Source of the DNA: CBFFRJ01 sp051486985
Lineage (GTDB): Bacteria; Pseudomonadota; Gammaproteobacteria; Enterobacterales; Enterobacteriaceae
Reading direction: 5' to 3'
DNA: 30,529 bases
NCBI RefSeq assembly: GCF_051486985.1
Contig: NZ_JAHVDV010000043.1
Span: 1 to 30,529 of the forward strand
In this document: piece by piece, positions 29,001 to 30,529 of the stretch
Numbering within the stretch: position 1 is the stretch's first letter
Layout of the letters: each line of letters opens with the position of its first letter
Translations under genes and position numbers: made by a program
Notes under the pieces: model-generated
What the model saw: the letters and a program-made list of their open reading frames with translations, nothing else
The model's database searches: none
Told to the model about the DNA's origin: nothing

Positions 29001-30529
29001 GCGTCGAACTGCTGCACATAGATGTGGTAGTCGCCAGAGGTTTGGCCCTGCCAGGTCACCACGTAGCTACCGCTGTCCAGCACGGTAACCTGCGGGCTGG
29101 CGTTGTAAGAAGAACCGGACACCGCCAGCGGCACGGTGTTGCCAACAGTGGCACCAGCGTCATCAAAGCGCTGCACGTAGACACCGACGTTGTTAATGTA
29201 CCAGCTCAAGATATAGCCGCCATCGGTAAGCGTCGCGATCTGCGGGGCTATATCCTGCGCAGAAGCGGCCCCATCCAGTTTTACGGCTGCGGATATTGGG
29301 CTGCCGTCAGCGTTGAATAACTGCGTATAGATGCTGCTATCAGTGTTGGTACCATTCTTGCCGGCCCATGCCACGGCATACGCTCCGGCATCATTAATGG
29401 CCGTCACGCTGACGACACTGTCTGACCCGTTTGCGTAAGTGATGGTCACGCCAGATGCGAGCTGTACGGGATCACCCATCGCCACACCCTGAGCGCTAAG
29501 GCGCTGCGCATAGATCCCGTAGCTGCCATTGTTGGTGCCTCCCCATGTCACCAGGAAGCTACCGTCGCCCAGCGTGGTTGTGTCAAAACCGTTGGAGTAA
29601 ACTAAGTTGGTCGCCGGGCTCAGCATCACCGGTCCCTTAGAGCTGCCGTCGAGCGTAACAGTCGGTGCGATTTCATCGACATCGGTGACATTAACGGTGA
29701 CGGTCTGCGTGGTCATATGGCCCGCTGCGTCAGTGGCGGCGACGATAAAGGTGTATGCAGGCGCGTGGGTGCCTTCATAGTCAGGGCTGGTATTGAAGGT
29801 GACTGCACCCGTTGCCGCGTCGATAGTAAAGTACCGGGCGTCTGCGCCATTATCCGTATCGATCAAGCTGTAGGTGACATGCTCGCCACCGTCCACGGCG
29901 TCATTATCAAGGGCCTGCGCAGTATAAATCGCGGTGCTGGCGGCAGTATTTTCGGCAACGCTCACCGTGGCGGTGGCGAAGCTGTCGCTGCTGTTACCGG
30001 TGGTGAAGCTGGGGGCAACCTCGTCGAGGTTGTTGATGCCCAGCGTGACCGTGCGGTCGCTGTGGTTGCCCGCCGCATCGGTGGCCACAACGGTGAAGCT
30101 GTAGCTGGATTTGCTTTCAAAGTCCGGGTTGCCGGTCAGCGTCACCGCGCCGGTGGTCGGGTCAATCGTCAGCCCCGCGTCGCTGCCCGCTTTCAGGGAG
30201 AAGGTGACACCGCCGCTGATATCCGCNGTGTCGGTCGCGGTGGCGGTGTAAATCACCTGCCCTGCGCCGCTGTTCTCGTTGATCGCCGTGGCGGTGGTGC
30301 CGCTGGTGATCGTCGGGGCGACATCGTCGAGGTTGTTGATGCCCAGCGTGACCGTACGATCGCTGTGGTTGCCCGCCGCATCGGTGGCCACAACCGTGAA
30401 GCTGTAGCTGGATTTGCTTTCAAAGTCCGGGTTGCCGGTCAGCGTCACCGCGCCGGTGGTCGGGTCAATCGTCAGCCCCGCGTCGCTGCCCGCTTTCAGG
30501 GAGAAGGTGACACCGCCGCTGATATCCGC
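26036..30529 (-). CDS. Giant repetitive cadherin/Ig/propeller surface protein (5' end missing)
   Basis: The visible part is 1497 residues; the gene continues past the right edge. From the visible N-side it has tandem 101-residue cadherin-like repeats (from about 30529 down to 30020) and a divergent cadherin-like repeat (about 29690-29990). These are followed by eight propeller-like repeats of the form GGYVVSW...IYVQxFxAxG (about 28290-29600), then alternating Ig-like and cadherin-like modules with a 191-residue period (about 26880-28260). A Big_5-type Ig domain (about 26520-26860) and a unique C-terminal domain of about 150 residues close the protein. The architecture is that of type-I-secreted adhesins such as BapA and SiiE, but no RTX nonapeptides are visible. 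It overlaps the sulfotransferase gene by 4 bases. One X comes from the N at 30227. Function: probably adhesion or biofilm. Confidence 0.88.
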   Translation of the reverse strand, partial: ADISGGVTFSLKAGSDAGLTIDPTTGAVTLTGNPDFESKSSYSFTVVATDAAGNHSDRTVTLGINNLDDVAPTITSGTTATAINENSGAGQVIYTATATDXADISGGVTFSLKAGSDAGLTIDPTTGAVTLTGNPDFESKSSYSFTVVATDAAGNHSDRTVTLGINNLDEVAPSFTTGNSSDSFATATVSVAENTAASTAIYTAQALDNDAVDGGEHVTYSLIDTDNGADARYFTIDAATGAVTFNTSPDYEGTHAPAYTFIVAATDAAGHMTTQTVTVNVTDVDEIAPTVTLDGSSKGPVMLSPATNLVYSNGFDTTTLGDGSFLVTWGGTNNGSYGIYAQRLSAQGVAMGDPVQLASGVTITYANGSDSVVSVTAINDAGAYAVAWAGKNGTNTDSSIYTQLFNADGSPISAAVKLDGAASAQDIAPQIATLTDGGYILSWYINNVGVYVQRFDDAGATVGNTVPLAVSGSSYNASPQVTVLDSGSYVVTWQGQTSGDYHIYVQQFDATGTASTPVMLDATTGNSSNSEIQPQITALANGGYVVTWSGYNYSNSNYNNGTYVQQFDANGARVGSIVELDSTHNGNFGNSSTYPFVAALADGGYAISWMDYSSISGYVDYNVFVQQFSAGGSKVGAAVQLDASHNNTSSNYDQNPRITALGDGGYVVSWMSRNGSNWDVYTQKFNASGELVGGFVKLEAFSGATDIYPQVTAAGADGEYMVTWYGYNSGISGRHLYVQKFNADGSTWENLVVLNHDGQATVQSTENGTIYLVNDNVTVSQLSDITGAASDQWASTAVIANTSAAISAANLADGTYHAYAVDAAGNLSVISGSSVMVDNTVPVFTSATTAADITDSTHAGDTVYTAAATDAHGVTYSLNDTVHFRINASTGVVTLLSSPAQAAGAQFIVTATDAAGNQTTQTVTYNVVDTTPPTVTLIRDGDGVENGNETVSVQSTEAGTVYLVSDSVTVTDLNSLTSAADNLVNSVTVTANAGTALALTGLADGTYHAYAVDASGNVSAISGSSVIVDNTLPVFTSAAIAADITDSSHVGDTVYTAAATDAHGVTYSLNDTQHFSINASTGLVTLLSSPAKATGAQFIVTATDAAGNQTTQTVTYNVVDTTPPTVTLIRDADGVENGNETVSVQSTEAGTVYLVSDSVTVTDLNSLTSAADNLVNSVTVTANTGATLALTGLADGTYHAYAVDAAGNVSVISGSSVAVDNTAPLLTSSTPHDDGSSVATGANLTLTFSENVLAGSGHITLVNDSNSSLNKVIDITDSSQVSISGNTVTIDPTTDLAAGANYHVQIDSTALHDTAGNGYAGISTSTGLNFTTAAASTGNPSIVVFDLTTGQSSDHNGRVFDANTAYTIYIKVNSDTSTLVGLDSNEMWSGAQNLGTDDKIVLVGTGSAVKGSHGEAVMGMNQVGNAVHWMAAFSTSFSNYVAGINANGQFTRNDVAPGKDLWNGTWAANPNHDNSFAQAYMQAMPAGVLTSQGLAMP
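26998..27242. repeat. 573-bp-period direct repeat in the adhesin, copy 1
   Basis: About 245 bases match 27571-27815 with only about three mismatches; the full period is 573 bases (191 codons), covering one Ig-like plus one cadherin-like module. The near identity in this part, against more divergence elsewhere in the period, suggests recent duplication or gene conversion. Confidence 0.9.
27571..27815. repeat. 573-bp-period direct repeat in the adhesin, copy 2
   Basis: Second copy of the repeat at 26998-27242. Differences seen include GCG versus CCG in the GVENG region (Ala versus Gly in the protein). A more diverged third copy of the Ig-like module occupies about 28020-28260. Confidence 0.9.
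30021..30529. repeat. Tandem 303-bp repeats at the window end
   Basis: The 206 bases 30021-30226 recur at 30324-30529 with three mismatches; the period is 303 bases (101 codons, one cadherin-like domain). The last base of the window corresponds exactly to the base just before the N at 30227. The sequence therefore stops at the same repeat point twice, which suggests a collapsed or broken tandem array. Confidence 0.92.

Noticed and set aside
26036..30529. CRISPR-like or RTX repeats in the repetitive region
   Set aside because: The repeats are in-frame protein modules of 303 and 573 bases without spacers, and no GGxGxD nonapeptides are visible.

Overview
The window is chromosomal DNA of a member of the Enterobacteriaceae, probably close to Enterobacter, Lelliottia, Leclercia or Kosakonia. 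The evidence is an ERIC-like element, GC-rich intergenic repeats typical of this family, several YmgA/YmgB(AriR)-type small proteins, and the overall gene style. It appears to be an accessory-rich region carrying several self-contained cassettes. Single N bases at 150 and 30227 look like assembly joins, and the right end stops inside a tandem repeat.

Layout from left to right: (1) 1-310, GC-rich dispersed repeats. (2) 1043-4694, a compact ethanolamine-use operon eat-eutB-eutC behind a well-matched sigma-54 (-24/-12) promoter, closed by a terminator; this is the short nitrogen-scavenging version without microcompartment genes. (3) 4737-5697, a membrane-anchored protein of unknown function and a DUF421 membrane protein. 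(4) 6280-12884, an apparent catabolic operon: an APH-fold small-molecule kinase, an enolase paralogue with an altered active site, an MHS-type carboxylate transporter, a D-2-hydroxyacid dehydrogenase, an MhpD/HpaH-type hydratase and an HpaI-type aldolase, followed by a convergent LacI-family regulator. I do not recognise this gene set as a named pathway. (5) 14326-16541, an FAD-dependent sugar-lactone-oxidase-like enzyme overlapping a GT8 glycogenin-like glycosyltransferase. (6) 16720-17736, three YmgA/YmgB-type connector proteins, one on + and two on -. (7) 17881-18787, a membrane protein and a gene remnant. (8) 19141-23262, a complete dltD-dltX-dltB-dltA-dltC operon, a Gram-positive teichoic-acid D-alanylation system in a Gram-negative setting, with substitutions at two normally diagnostic positions. 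(9) 23349-30529, on the minus strand, a giant repetitive cadherin/Ig/propeller surface protein (5' end outside the window) overlapping by 4 bases a TPR-sulfotransferase with all the expected PAPS-binding motifs.

The most promising candidates for undescribed biology are the adhesin plus TPR-sulfotransferase pair (possible sulfation of an exported adhesin), the kinase/variant-enolase/aldolase operon (possible phosphorylated-intermediate dehydration of a hydroxyacid), and the divergent Gram-negative Dlt system. Families are assigned by recognising motifs in the translated sequence; no database search was run.
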